Source: UBA7887 sp964408735
GTDB taxonomy: Bacteria; Pseudomonadota; Alphaproteobacteria; UBA7887
DNA: 16,389 nt
Direction: 5' to 3'
Assembly (NCBI GenBank): GCA_964408735.1
Contig: CAYPAX010000102.1
Span: 1-16,389 of the forward strand
Part shown: one piece after another, positions 1-10,500 of the stretch
How positions within the stretch are numbered: the stretch's first letter is position 1
How the letters are laid out: each line of letters begins with the position of its first letter
Made by a program: the position numbers and the translations under genes
Notes under the pieces: generated by a model
What the model saw: only the letters and a program-made list of their open reading frames with translations
Database searches by the model: none
What the model was told of the DNA's origin: nothing

Positions 1-68
1 CCTACGGAACCGTCGTTGCCTAACAAAATGTGCGAAAGATTCTGGACACTACCCACGAACTAGGTCCA

Positions 69-977
69 TCAATCCCCGAGATAATCCGATTCGAGCACCA
101 TGTCGGGAATTACCGACTGGTATTCCGCAAACGACTTGTGCTCCTGGGAGCGCCAGAGCTTGCCTTCCTGTTCCTTCATATAGGCGTGATATTCGGGCGC
201 GCCGGGCACCTTGATGTTGTCGGCGACGACGACGCTGCCGCTGTGCAGCCAGCCCTTGTCGAGGATTCGCTGGAGGTCCGGCAGATATTCGTCCTTGGCG
301 TGATCGATGAAGACAAGGTCCAGCCCGCCCGCTGTGAGCCCGCAGGCGGATTCCAGGTAGCCGAGGGTTCGGCCGCCGTCACCGAGCGTGCCGAGGACGA
401 CCTCTATGCGATCGCCCAGGCCCGCATGGTCGATGATCCTGCGGGCGATGGCGGCGTTGTCTTCGTTGAACTCGACAGAAATGAGGCGCCCGTCCTGCGG
501 CAGTGCGCGCGCCATCCGGATGGCGCTGTATCCGACATAGGCGCCAAGCTCTAGGATCGTCTTGGCCTGTGTGCGCGCCAGCGCGGCATCGAGGATCCCG
601 CCCTTCTTGTCTCCGACATTGATGAGCAGACTATCCTGGTAGGCGAACTCGTCGATGGCCCGTATGACATCGTCAGCATCGCCGCGCCGCGCGTTGCTCA
701 AGACCTTTTCGGCCACCCGGTCCTCGCGGCCGTCGCCCACCTGCCACTCGCTCAGCAAGGTCTTGATGCCGAACATCATGCGCAGGAACGACCAGCGCAG
801 AAACGGCACGGGCTTGCCGAGGATCTCATTGACGGCAACCGCCGCGGACAGCACGGCAACGATCCAGAGAAGCCAGTGGGGCAGCGGCAGCCAGGCCGCG
901 AGCGGCGCGACGCCGGCAAGCGATGCCGCTGCCATCAACGCTATCACCGCCGAGACGAACAGAGGGATCCGACGCAT
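69..977 (-). CDS. Membrane-anchored catechol O-methyltransferase-like SAM-dependent methyltransferase
   Basis: The 302-residue product is predicted to transfer a methyl group from S-adenosylmethionine to a catechol-type hydroxyl in a Mg2+-dependent reaction. Two hydrophobic helices (about residues 5-29 and 33-50) precede the methyltransferase fold (about 85-300), so the enzyme is probably membrane-anchored. Recognisable COMT motifs are VGDKKG (121-126), the SAM-binding ELGAYVGYSAIRMAR (143-157), the acidic SAM-ribose residue E169, FIDHAKD (223-229), and VADNI followed by PGAP. The metal and catalytic residues of mammalian COMT have counterparts in D225, K228, D253, N254 and E285. The Trp next to the catalytic Lys in mammals is Ala227 here. 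The ATG at 977 is preferred because GGGGAGGA lies just upstream; the frame stays open to 1085 but that extension has no coding character. The gene is divergent from hsp20. The family call is strong; the physiological substrate is unknown. Confidence 0.88.
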   Translation of the reverse strand: MRRIPLFVSAVIALMAAASLAGVAPLAAWLPLPHWLLWIVAVLSAAVAVNEILGKPVPFLRWSFLRMMFGIKTLLSEWQVGDGREDRVAEKVLSNARRGDADDVIRAIDEFAYQDSLLINVGDKKGGILDAALARTQAKTILELGAYVGYSAIRMARALPQDGRLISVEFNEDNAAIARRIIDHAGLGDRIEVVLGTLGDGGRTLGYLESACGLTAGGLDLVFIDHAKDEYLPDLQRILDKGWLHSGSVVVADNIKVPGAPEYHAYMKEQEGKLWRSQEHKSFAEYQSVIPDMVLESDYLGD

Positions 978-1071
978 GCAATCCTCCCCAGGCAAGCATT
1001 CGTTCCACAGGTTACTCGGACAGTGATAGCCGAAATATCGGTTTTCCACCAGTTTCCGGCCCCGCGCGTGT

Positions 1072-1085
1072 TTGACCAGGGTCAA
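1072..1085. promoter_or_regulatory. FNR/FixK-type operator (anaerobox-like palindrome)
   Basis: TTGACCAGGGTCAA is a perfect inverted repeat (TTGACC-AG-GGTCAA) and fits TTGA-N6-TCAA, the general target of CRP/FNR-family oxygen or redox regulators such as FNR, FixK and FnrN. Its centre (1078.5) lies 29.5 nt before the first base of the -10-like TAGGAT. That places it at about -41.5 relative to a predicted start near 1120, the class II activator position. The match and geometry are read directly; binding is inferred. Confidence 0.68.
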
Positions 1086-1107
1086 TGCGCCTCACGCACG
1101 ATCGGGC

Positions 1108-1113
1108 TAGGAT
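1108..1113 (+). promoter_or_regulatory. Predicted -10 element of the hsp20 promoter
   Basis: TAGGAT resembles the sigma-70 -10 hexamer. There is no good -35 at 17 nt, but the FNR/FixK-type palindrome sits where an activator would replace it. Predicted transcription start is near 1120, giving a leader of about 77 nt before the ATG at 1197. The element alone is weak; its spacing to the palindrome supports it. Confidence 0.5.
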
Positions 1114-1196
1114 TTTTGTATGTATGGAAGCGGTCGCTGGCGTCTGCCGGACGATGCGCCGAGCGATCCGCTGTGGAAACCAGAAGGATCAGAGCC

Positions 1197-1670
1197 ATGC
1201 TGCCAACGTTATGGAACAAGCCGTGGCGGGTCGGCGACCCGAAGGCCGATCCGTTCGGCGCCTTGCACGGGGAAATCGACCGCATGCTGACCGCTTTCGG
1301 GCGGGGCATGGAGAATACCGAAAGTGGCACCGGCATGCTGGCGCCGGCCATCAACGTCAGCGAATCCGACGACGCCCTCGAGGTCAGCGCGGAGCTGCCG
1401 GGCATCGAAGAGAAGGACGTCTCGGTCGAGCTCGACGAGGGCGTGCTGACGATCAAGGGCGAAAAGCGCGAAGAGAAGGAAGAGAAGAAGAAGGACTACC
1501 ACCTGGTCGAGCGGGCCTATGGCTCCTTCCGCCGTTCCATCACGCTGCCCCGCGACATCGACGCGGCGAAGATATCCGCCAAGTTCAGCAACGGCGTCCT
1601 CCACGTCACCGTGCCCAAGCCCGCCAGGGCCAAGCGCAAGACCAAGAAGATCGCGGTCAAGTCGGGCTGA
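1197..1670 (+). CDS. Small heat-shock protein, Hsp20/alpha-crystallin family
   Basis: This 157-residue ATP-independent holdase would bind unfolding proteins in the cytoplasm and pass them to refolding chaperones or proteases. The alpha-crystallin domain spans about residues 48-142. It starts at APAINVSESDDALEV, contains ELPGIEEKDVSVEL and GVLTIKGEK, and has the signature SNGVLHVTVPK at 131-141. A charged Glu/Lys stretch (88-99) lies in the dimerisation-loop region. The C-terminal IAV (152-154) fits the I-x-I/V motif used for oligomer assembly. The ATG at 1197 is chosen for AGAAGGA 8 nt upstream and because upstream codons have no family similarity. The gene has a likely FNR/FixK-type promoter and ends 9 bp from the convergent protease gene. 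The family assignment is secure. Confidence 0.95.
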   Translation: MLPTLWNKPWRVGDPKADPFGALHGEIDRMLTAFGRGMENTESGTGMLAPAINVSESDDALEVSAELPGIEEKDVSVELDEGVLTIKGEKREEKEEKKKDYHLVERAYGSFRRSITLPRDIDAAKISAKFSNGVLHVTVPKPARAKRKTKKIAVKSG

Positions 1671-1679
1671 GGTCCGCCC

Positions 1680-3533
<1,854 letters not shown>

Positions 3534-3548
3534 CGGTTTCAGAGCGCG

Positions 3549-3556
3549 CCTCCTTT
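3549..3556 (-). promoter_or_regulatory. Strong Shine-Dalgarno of the ftsH-type gene with unusual spacing
   Basis: On the minus strand AAAGGAGG ends 15 nt before the annotated ATG (3533), which is long. An in-frame CTG at 3542-3540 lies only 6 nt after GGAGG and would add three residues. The ATG is kept because CTG starts are rare, but the true start may be the CTG. Confidence 0.5.
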
Positions 3557-3610
3557 GCTGGCACTATAGCACTGTTGGAGAGCGGCAGTGTGTCGATGGC
3601 ACTCAGCGCC

Positions 3611-3625
3611 TGATATAAGATATCA
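3611..3625. repeat. Short palindrome upstream of ppc, possible operator
   Basis: TGATATAAGATATCA has perfect 6-bp arms (TGATAT/ATATCA) around a 3-nt centre. It lies 21 nt before the ppc GTG and inside the 113-nt divergent region between the protease gene and ppc. It also overlaps TATAAG, a possible -10 with no good -35. AT-rich palindromes of this size occur by chance, so an operator role is speculative. Confidence 0.3.
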
Positions 3626-3646
3626 GCCACAAAGGACAACAAGCCA

Positions 3647-6400
3647 GTGCCACCTGACTCCGCCGACAAGGACCAGCCGCTGCGCGAAGATATCCGCCTC
3701 CTGGGGCGGCTGTTGGGGGATTGCGTGTGCGAGCAGGAAGGCGAGGCGACCTTCGATATCATCGAGACCATTCGCCGGACCTCCATCCGCTTCTATCGGG
3801 ACGATGACGACGAGGCGAAGCGGGAGCTGGAAGCCACCTTGCGCGAGCTCAGCCCCGAACAGGCGGTGCAGGTGGTGCGCGCCTTCAGCTATTTCTCCCA
3901 CCTCGCCAATATCGCCGAGGACGAGCACCACATCCGCCGCGTCCGGGCCCACGATATCGCCGGCGATGCGCCGCGCGCGGGCACCATCGCCAACAGCCTC
4001 GAGCGCGCCAAGGCTGCGGGGATCTCCAACGCGGCGATCCAGGCGTTCTTCGATGGCGCCCTGGTGCAGCCGGTGCTGACCGCCCATCCGACGGAAATTC
4101 GCCGCAAGAGCACCATGCGCCACGAGACGGAGATCGCGACCCAGCTCGACAAGCACGAACGCGGCGGTTGGACGGCCGAGGAGCTGGCGGCGATCGAGGG
4201 CCAATTGCGTCGATCCGTGCTCGCGGTCTGGCAAACCAACCTGTTGCGCCAGGCGAAGATGATCGTGCGTGACGAAGTGGACAACGGGCTGTCCTATTAC
4301 GACCACACCTTCCTGCGCGAGCTGCCGAAATTCTATGCCGCCCTGGAGGACCGCCTCGGCCTGTTCGATCCCGCCAGGGCCGGCCAGGCGATGCCTTCGT
4401 TTCTGCGCATAGGCAGCTGGATCGGCGGCGACCGGGACGGCAATCCCTTCGTGACCGCCGACGTACTGCAGCAAACATTGGCGATGCAGTCAACACGGGC
4501 CTTCGCGTTCTATCTGAGCGAGCTGCACGAGCTCGGCGGCGACCTGTCATTGTCGTCGCGCGTGGTCTCGGTTTCCGAGGGCTTGCAGGCGCTGGCCGAC
4601 GCCTCGCCGGACAGCTCGCCGCACCGCAGGCTCGAGCCCTATCGCCGCGCCATCAGCGGTCTCTACGCGCGCCTGGCGGCGACAGCGACAAAGCTTGGCG
4701 CAGCGGCGCCCTCGCGGCACCCGATCGCCAAGGCCGAGCCCTACGCCACGCCGGCCGAGCTGCTTGCCGACCTCGATGTCATTCGCGACTCCCTGGCGGC
4801 AAACAACTCGGCCCCATTGGTGGACGGGCGGCTGCGCCACCTCTGCCGCGCTGTCGATTGCTTCGGCTTCCACCTCGCCAGTCTCGATCTGCGCCAGAAC
4901 TCGGCCGTGCACGAGCGCACGGTCGCGGAAATGGTCGAGGCCGTGGCGCCGGCAAGCGGCTATGATGGTTTGAGCGAAACCGAGCGCCGCGATTTGCTGG
5001 TAAGCGAGCTGACCACCCCGCGCGCCCTGCTGCGCCCGCACTGGGCCTACAGCGAGGAGACCGAGCGCGAGCTGGCCATCTTCCGCGCCGCCGCCCGGGC
5101 CCACCAAGTCTTCGGGCCGCGCGCCATCCCCAGCGCGATCATATCGAACACCGCGGACGCATCGGACCTGCTGGAGCTGGCGGTGCTGCTCAAGCAGGTC
5201 GGCCTGATCGGGCCCGACTGCGTGAGCGCAATCAACATCGTGCCGCTGTTCGAGACCATCGAGGATTTGCGCAACTGCACCGGCATCATGGACGAGCTGC
5301 TGGCCATCCCGGCATACCGCGCGCTGGTGGCCAGCCTCGGCGATGTCCAGGAGGTCATGCTCGGCTATTCCGACAGCAACAAGGATGGCGGCTACGTCAC
5401 CTCCGGCTGGGAGCTCTACAAGGCCGAGATCGGGTTGATCGAGATCTTCAAGGGCCACGGCGTAAGCTTACGCCTCTTTCACGGTCGCGGCGGCACGGTC
5501 GGGCGCGGCGGCGGGCCGAGCTACGAAGCCATTCTGGCGCAGCCGCAAGGCGCCGTTCAGGGCCAGATCCGCGTCACCGAACAGGGCGAGATCATTTCCT
5601 CCAAATATTCCAATCCCGACCTTGGGCGGCGCAATCTCGAAGCCATGACCGCGGCGACCCTGGAAGCGACCCTGCTTCAGTCAGGGCCGAAGTCGCCCAA
5701 TGCCCGCTATCGCGGAACCATGGAAGAACTCTCCGATCTCGCTTACGCCGCCTATCGGGATCTGGTCTATGAGACGCCGGGCTTCGAGGACTATTTTCTT
5801 GCCTCGACCGTCATCAGCGAAATCTCCGGCCTCAATATCGGCTCCCGGCCCGCATCGCGGAAGCAGGCCGGCAGGATAGGCGATTTGCGCGCCATCCCCT
5901 GGGTCTTCAGCTGGGCCCAGTGCCGCCTGATGCTGCCCGGCTGGTACGGCTTCGGCTCGGCTGTCGAGGCCTGGCTGGAAGCCAATCCGGGCGACGGCCT
6001 GGCGCAGCTGCAAAACATGTATGCCGACTGGCCGTTCTTTCGCGCCCAGCTTTCGAACATGGATATGGTGCTGGCAAAAAGCTCCATCGCCATCGCCTCG
6101 CGCTATGCCGGGCTGGTCGAGGACGCGGCCCTGCGACGCAAGATCTTCGGGCGCATCCGCAGCGAATGGACGGCCTCGATCGAGGCGCTCAAGCGCATTA
6201 CCGGCAGCGAGAGGCTGCTGCAAGCGAATCCCTTGCTCGAGCGCTCGATTCAGAACCGATTTCCCTATCTCGACCCGCTCAATCACATCCAGGTGGAATT
6301 GCTCAGATTGCACCGGCAAGATGCGGATGACTCCAAAGTCCTGCGCGGCATCCAATTGACCATAAACGGCATATCCGCAGGCTTGCGCAACAGCGGCTAG
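3647..6400 (+). CDS. ppc: Phosphoenolpyruvate carboxylase
   Basis: This 917-residue cytoplasmic enzyme carboxylates phosphoenolpyruvate with bicarbonate to form oxaloacetate, replenishing the TCA cycle. The length is normal for the bacterial family. Signatures are TAHPTE with catalytic H147 (145-150), GSWIGGDRDGNPFVT (256-270), GYSDSNKDGG with K579 (573-582), FHGRGGTVGRGGGP with R614 (611-624), IGSRPASRK near the allosteric site (731-739), and the typical C-terminal end TINGISAGLRNSG. The start is a GTG at 3647 with AAAGGA (3631-3636) 10 nt upstream. The gene is divergent from the ftsH-type gene. The RND adaptor gene begins 46 nt downstream on the same strand with no clear terminator, so read-through is possible. 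The assignment is secure. Confidence 0.97.
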   Translation: MPPDSADKDQPLREDIRLLGRLLGDCVCEQEGEATFDIIETIRRTSIRFYRDDDDEAKRELEATLRELSPEQAVQVVRAFSYFSHLANIAEDEHHIRRVRAHDIAGDAPRAGTIANSLERAKAAGISNAAIQAFFDGALVQPVLTAHPTEIRRKSTMRHETEIATQLDKHERGGWTAEELAAIEGQLRRSVLAVWQTNLLRQAKMIVRDEVDNGLSYYDHTFLRELPKFYAALEDRLGLFDPARAGQAMPSFLRIGSWIGGDRDGNPFVTADVLQQTLAMQSTRAFAFYLSELHELGGDLSLSSRVVSVSEGLQALADASPDSSPHRRLEPYRRAISGLYARLAATATKLGAAAPSRHPIAKAEPYATPAELLADLDVIRDSLAANNSAPLVDGRLRHLCRAVDCFGFHLASLDLRQNSAVHERTVAEMVEAVAPASGYDGLSETERRDLLVSELTTPRALLRPHWAYSEETERELAIFRAAARAHQVFGPRAIPSAIISNTADASDLLELAVLLKQVGLIGPDCVSAINIVPLFETIEDLRNCTGIMDELLAIPAYRALVASLGDVQEVMLGYSDSNKDGGYVTSGWELYKAEIGLIEIFKGHGVSLRLFHGRGGTVGRGGGPSYEAILAQPQGAVQGQIRVTEQGEIISSKYSNPDLGRRNLEAMTAATLEATLLQSGPKSPNARYRGTMEELSDLAYAAYRDLVYETPGFEDYFLASTVISEISGLNIGSRPASRKQAGRIGDLRAIPWVFSWAQCRLMLPGWYGFGSAVEAWLEANPGDGLAQLQNMYADWPFFRAQLSNMDMVLAKSSIAIASRYAGLVEDAALRRKIFGRIRSEWTASIEALKRITGSERLLQANPLLERSIQNRFPYLDPLNHIQVELLRLHRQDADDSKVLRGIQLTINGISAGLRNSG

Positions 6401-6446
6401 AATATGCTCTAGTATCGGTCCCGGAGCGAGCGTTGGGAGAGAAGTT

Positions 6447-7547
6447 TTGAGACGTACGTATCCATTGGCCGCCTTCTTTGTCGTCGCGGCCTTGGCAGTG
6501 GCGCCGGCGCTCGCGCAAGATGCGCCGCCGGTAGTCGTGGTCACGGCGACGGAGGCGGACAGCACGCCCCCGCTGCGCCTCAGCGGCACGGTTACGTCCG
6601 AGCGCTTTGCCGCCCTGTCACCGCGCGTAGATGGCCTGGTGATCGCCGCCGACGCCGACGAGGGCGATGTGGCCAGCCAAGGCGATGTGCTGGTGATGCT
6701 CGACACCACGCTCGCCGAAATCGAGATTGCCGGCGCACGGGCCCGCTTGGCCGAGGCCCGCGCCCGCCTAGACGACGCCAGGCGATTGCAGGCGGAAGCC
6801 GAGCGATTGGGCCAAAACATACCGAGATCGACGCTGCAGACGCGCCAGGCCCAGGTGCAGATCGACGCCGCGATCGTCTCCCGCCTCGAGGCAGAGCTCG
6901 TATTCCAGGCGGAATTGATCGAACGTCACGCGGTGCTGGCGCCCTTCGACGGTGTCGTCGTCGATAAGCTGACCGAGGTCGGTGAGTGGGCCGAAACCGG
7001 CCGTCCCGTGCTCGAGTTCGTCGCCACCGACCGTCTGCGCCTCGATATCCAGGTGCCGCAGGCCTATTATCCCATGATCAGCCGTGCCGGCTCGGCAATC
7101 GTGGGCATCGATGCCTTCCCCGACGACCTGTTCACGGGCCAGGTGACGGCGATCGTCCCGGTCAGCGATCCCGATGCCCGCACTTTCCTGGTGCGGCTGT
7201 TGCTCGACGATCCGTCGAACGAAATCATCGTCGGCATGTCCGCCGAGGCCCATTTCAGCGTATCCGACGGCGGCTCGGTGGTGGCAATTCCACGCGATGC
7301 CGTGGTCCGCTATCCCGATGGCAGCACCAGTGTCTGGGTAGTCGAGGAGGCCGCTGACGGGCCCCGCGCTCACGAGCGCCAGGTGATGCTCGGCGACACC
7401 CTCGGCGGGATGGTAAAGGTGATGGACGGCCTCGATGGCGCGGCGCGGGTCGTGGTGCGCGGCAACGAGAGCCTCAACGACGGTGCGGCGGTGCGCCTGG
7501 TCGAGCGTCTGTCCGATCGCCGCGACGGGGCGGGGACGACGAACTGA
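6447..7547 (+). CDS. RND efflux periplasmic adaptor (membrane fusion protein)
   Basis: This 366-residue adaptor would bridge the inner-membrane RND pump and an outer-membrane channel. A Sec signal peptide spans residues 1-23, with likely cleavage after ALA; there is no lipobox Cys, so it is probably not a lipoprotein. Next come the first half of the lipoyl domain (about 57-90, SPRVDGLVIAADADEGD), an alpha-helical hairpin rich in Ala, Arg and Glu (91-156), the second lipoyl half with the hallmark VLAPFDGVVVDK (163-174), a beta-barrel (about 195-270) and a membrane-proximal domain (about 275-352). The start is TTG at 6447, preceded by GGGAGAGAAG; no better start gives the signal peptide. The gene ends 1 nt before the permease ATG, so the two are translationally coupled. 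The substrate cannot be told. Confidence 0.92.
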   Translation: MRRTYPLAAFFVVAALAVAPALAQDAPPVVVVTATEADSTPPLRLSGTVTSERFAALSPRVDGLVIAADADEGDVASQGDVLVMLDTTLAEIEIAGARARLAEARARLDDARRLQAEAERLGQNIPRSTLQTRQAQVQIDAAIVSRLEAELVFQAELIERHAVLAPFDGVVVDKLTEVGEWAETGRPVLEFVATDRLRLDIQVPQAYYPMISRAGSAIVGIDAFPDDLFTGQVTAIVPVSDPDARTFLVRLLLDDPSNEIIVGMSAEAHFSVSDGGSVVAIPRDAVVRYPDGSTSVWVVEEAADGPRAHERQVMLGDTLGGMVKVMDGLDGAARVVVRGNESLNDGAAVRLVERLSDRRDGAGTTN

Positions 7548-7548
7548 G

Positions 7549-10500
7549 ATGTTCGAAGCTCCCATAAGATACGGCACCCAACTCGCCGTTGTCGTGCTAA
7601 TCCTCTGCGTGATCGGCATCATGTGCGCGCTGCGCCTGCCGGTGCAGATGATTCCGGATCTCGAGGTGCGAACGATCACCGTCAACACCTCCTGGCCCGG
7701 CGCCACGCCACAAGACGTGGAAAAGGAAATCCTCATCCCGCAGGAGGATTATCTGCGCACGCTCTCCGGGCTGCAGCGCATCGTCTCCACCGCCAATATG
7801 GGCAGCGCCAGGGTGCAGCTGGAATTCCCCTTCGGCATCGATATCAACGAGGCGCTGATCAAGGTCAACAACGCGCTGACCCAGGTTCCGTCATATCCCG
7901 AAAACGTCAACGAGCCACGCATCTACGCGTCCTCGTTTTCATCGAACGCGTTCATGTTCTTTCGCGTGCAGCCGATACCGGGCTATCCGGTCGAGCTCGA
8001 CATGGTGCGCATGCGTGACTTCATCGAGGACAATGTGCAGCCCCGCATGGAGCGTGTGCCCGGCGTCTCCAGCGTGTCGGTGGTTGGCGGCGCCGAGCGC
8101 CAGGTGCAGGTCCGCGTCGATCCCAACAAGTTGGCCGCCGCCGGGATCACGCTCGCCGAGGTGCGGCGACTGATCCGCGCGCGGAATCGCGACGTGTCCG
8201 CCGGCGACCTCGATACGGGCAAACGGCGCTATCTGCTGCGCACTGTGGGTCGTTTCGACACGGTTGGCGAATTGGAGACCGTGATCCTCGTCCGGCGCGG
8301 CGACTCGATCATCCGTCTCGGCGACGTCGCGACGGTATCGCTGGAAACCTTCGAGCTGCGCCAGGAAGCCTTCGTCGACGGCCTGCCGACCATCAATCTG
8401 TTCGTGCGCAAGGAGGTCGGCTCCAACGTCATCGCCATCAAGGCGGCGATGATGCCGCTGGTCGATGAGCTCAATGCCGAGGTGCTGGCGCCGGCACGCG
8501 TGATGATGACGCCGATCAGCGACGACGTGCGCTACGTCAGGGCTTCCGTCGTCAACGTCTGGCGCAATCTGGCGATCGGCTCGCTTCTGGCGACGATCAT
8601 CCTGTGGCTGTTCCTGCGCTCGCTGCCGGCGACCCTGATCGGCATCGTCGGCATTCCGGTGTGCACCATCGCCGCCTTCATCGGCCTGTATCTGGCCGGG
8701 CGAACGGTGAACGTGATCTCGCTCGCCGGCGTCGCCTTCGCCATCGGCATGACACTCGACAACTCGATCGTCGTTCTGGAGACCATCGAGCGGTTCCGTC
8801 GCCAGGGCATGGAAAAGCGGGCCGCGGCACTCGCCGGGGTGCGTCAGGTGTGGCCGGCGGTGCTGGCTTCGACCCTGACCACGGTGCTGGTGTTCGCGCC
8901 GATCCTGTTCATCGAGGAGGAAGCCGGGCAGCTCTTCTCCGATATCGCGATCGCCATCTCGGGCGCGATCGTCGCCTCGATGCTGATCGCGGTCACCGTG
9001 GTGCCCTCGGCCGCCGCCCGCTTCAACCTCTCGCGCAAGCAGACGTGGCGCGATCCTCTCGACTGGCTCGGCATCGGTTTCCGCGCGCTCGTGGTCGGCT
9101 TCGTCGGCTGGTTGGTTCGCGGGCCGGTGCGCGCGGGCGCCACCGCCCTGGCCATCCTGGTTGGCGCAGCCTGGGTGATCGTCGCACTGACGCCGCCGGC
9201 CGAATATCTTCCCGAGGGCGAGGAGGCCAAGACCTTTTCGGTGATGATTGCGCCGGCCGGCTACAACCTGGCCGAAATGTCCGATGTCGCCAAGGAGCTG
9301 CACCGCGACTTCGTACCCTATATCGGTGCCGATCCGGCGCTTTACGCGGCCGGGAAGTCGGATGTTCCGGCAATGGCCTGGATCGTCACCTTCGTCAATC
9401 CCAAGCGCGTGTTCATGATCGCCGAGACCGTCGATCCCTCGCAGATCGACGACTTGATGGAAGCCGTCAACGGCCGCTTTCGCGAGTTTCCCGGCATGCG
9501 CGGATTTTCCTCGCGGGGCTCGATCATCTCGAGCAATGACGGCGGCTCGCGCAGTGTCAATCTCGACATCGCCGGCGCCGACCTGGAGGATATCTACCGG
9601 GTGGCGAACGCCGTCTACCGGCGTGCCGGCGAGGTTCTCGACGAGCCGGAGATCGATTCCAATCCCCGCTCCCTGGTGCTGGCCCAGCCGCTGATCGAGC
9701 TGCGCCCCAAATGGACCCGCGCGGCCGAGCTCGGATTCAGCGTCGACGAGCTCGGCTTTGCCGTTGCCGCGCTGACCGATGGCGCCTATGTCGGCGAATT
9801 TCTGCTCGACGGCGACAGGGTCGACATCTTTCTCTACGGCACAGAGGAGGCCGCCGGCACGCTCTCCAGCCTGCCGGGGCTGCCGCTCTATTCGCCGCAG
9901 GAGGGAATCGTTCCGGTCGAGGCGGTTGTCGAGCTGGTCGAGCGCGTCGATACCGATACCCTGCGCCGTCTCGACGGCCGGCGCACGGTGAGCGTCAACA
10001 TCATTCCGCCACGTACCGTCGCCCTGGAATCTGCTGTCGGCATCGTCAAGGAGGATCTGGTGGCGCACCTTCGCCGCAGCGGTCAGGTGCCGGCCGGTGT
10101 CAGCATCGATATATCGGGCGCCAGCGACCAGCTGGAAACCACGCGCGAGGCGCTGTTCGACAATTTCCTCATCGCCCTGATCCTGTCATATTTGTTGCTG
10201 GTGGCAATCTTCAGTCATTGGGGGTTTCCGTTCGTCATCATGACCTCGGTGCCGCTCGGTGTCGCCGGCGGCATCGTCGGGCTGTGGCTGCTCAACGACT
10301 ACGGTGCGCTGCTCGCCAACCTCGGCATTGCCGCCACGCACCAGCCCTTCGACATGATCACCATGCTCGGATTCGTCATCCTGCTGGGCACGGTAGTCAA
10401 CAACCCGATCCTGATGGTCCACCAGGCGGTACGCAATATTCGCGAGGAGGGAATGGTGGCGGAAATGGCGGTCAGAAGCGCACTCGCCGTGCGCCTGCGC

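Larger units (their letters stand above)
978..1196. promoter_or_regulatory. Divergent intergenic region between the COMT-like gene and hsp20
   Basis: These 219 nt separate the two divergent start codons. They hold the FNR/FixK-type palindrome at 1072-1085, the -10-like hexamer at 1108-1113, the hsp20 ribosome-binding site AGAAGGA (1182-1188, 8 nt before the ATG) and the ribosome-binding site of the COMT-like gene next to 977. No convincing small gene or sigma-32 consensus promoter was seen. Whether the palindrome also controls the leftward gene is unclear, because no -10-like sequence lies at the matching distance on that side. Confidence 0.6.

Noticed and set aside
1..68. Possible insertion-sequence end at the left edge (TTCTGGACACTACCC)
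   Set aside because: It does not form a convincing inverted match with the IS-like sequence at 16336, and nothing else in the first 68 bases supports a mobile element.
3540..3605. TATAGT on the minus strand upstream of the ftsH-type gene as a -10 box
   Set aside because: No -35 lies at an acceptable distance (the nearest good match, TCGACA, is 22 nt away) and no sigma-32 pattern is present. The promoter is left uncalled.
6396..6415. Small hairpin CTAGA-N6-TCTAG after ppc as a terminator
   Set aside because: The arms are only 5 bp and AT-rich, and no T-run follows. It is too weak to call a rho-independent terminator.
7939..10068. Long minus-strand open frame (709 codons) opposite the RND permease
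   Set aside because: The composition is dominated by Asp, His, Arg and Gly with no membrane or domain pattern. The plus-strand permease explains the DNA fully.
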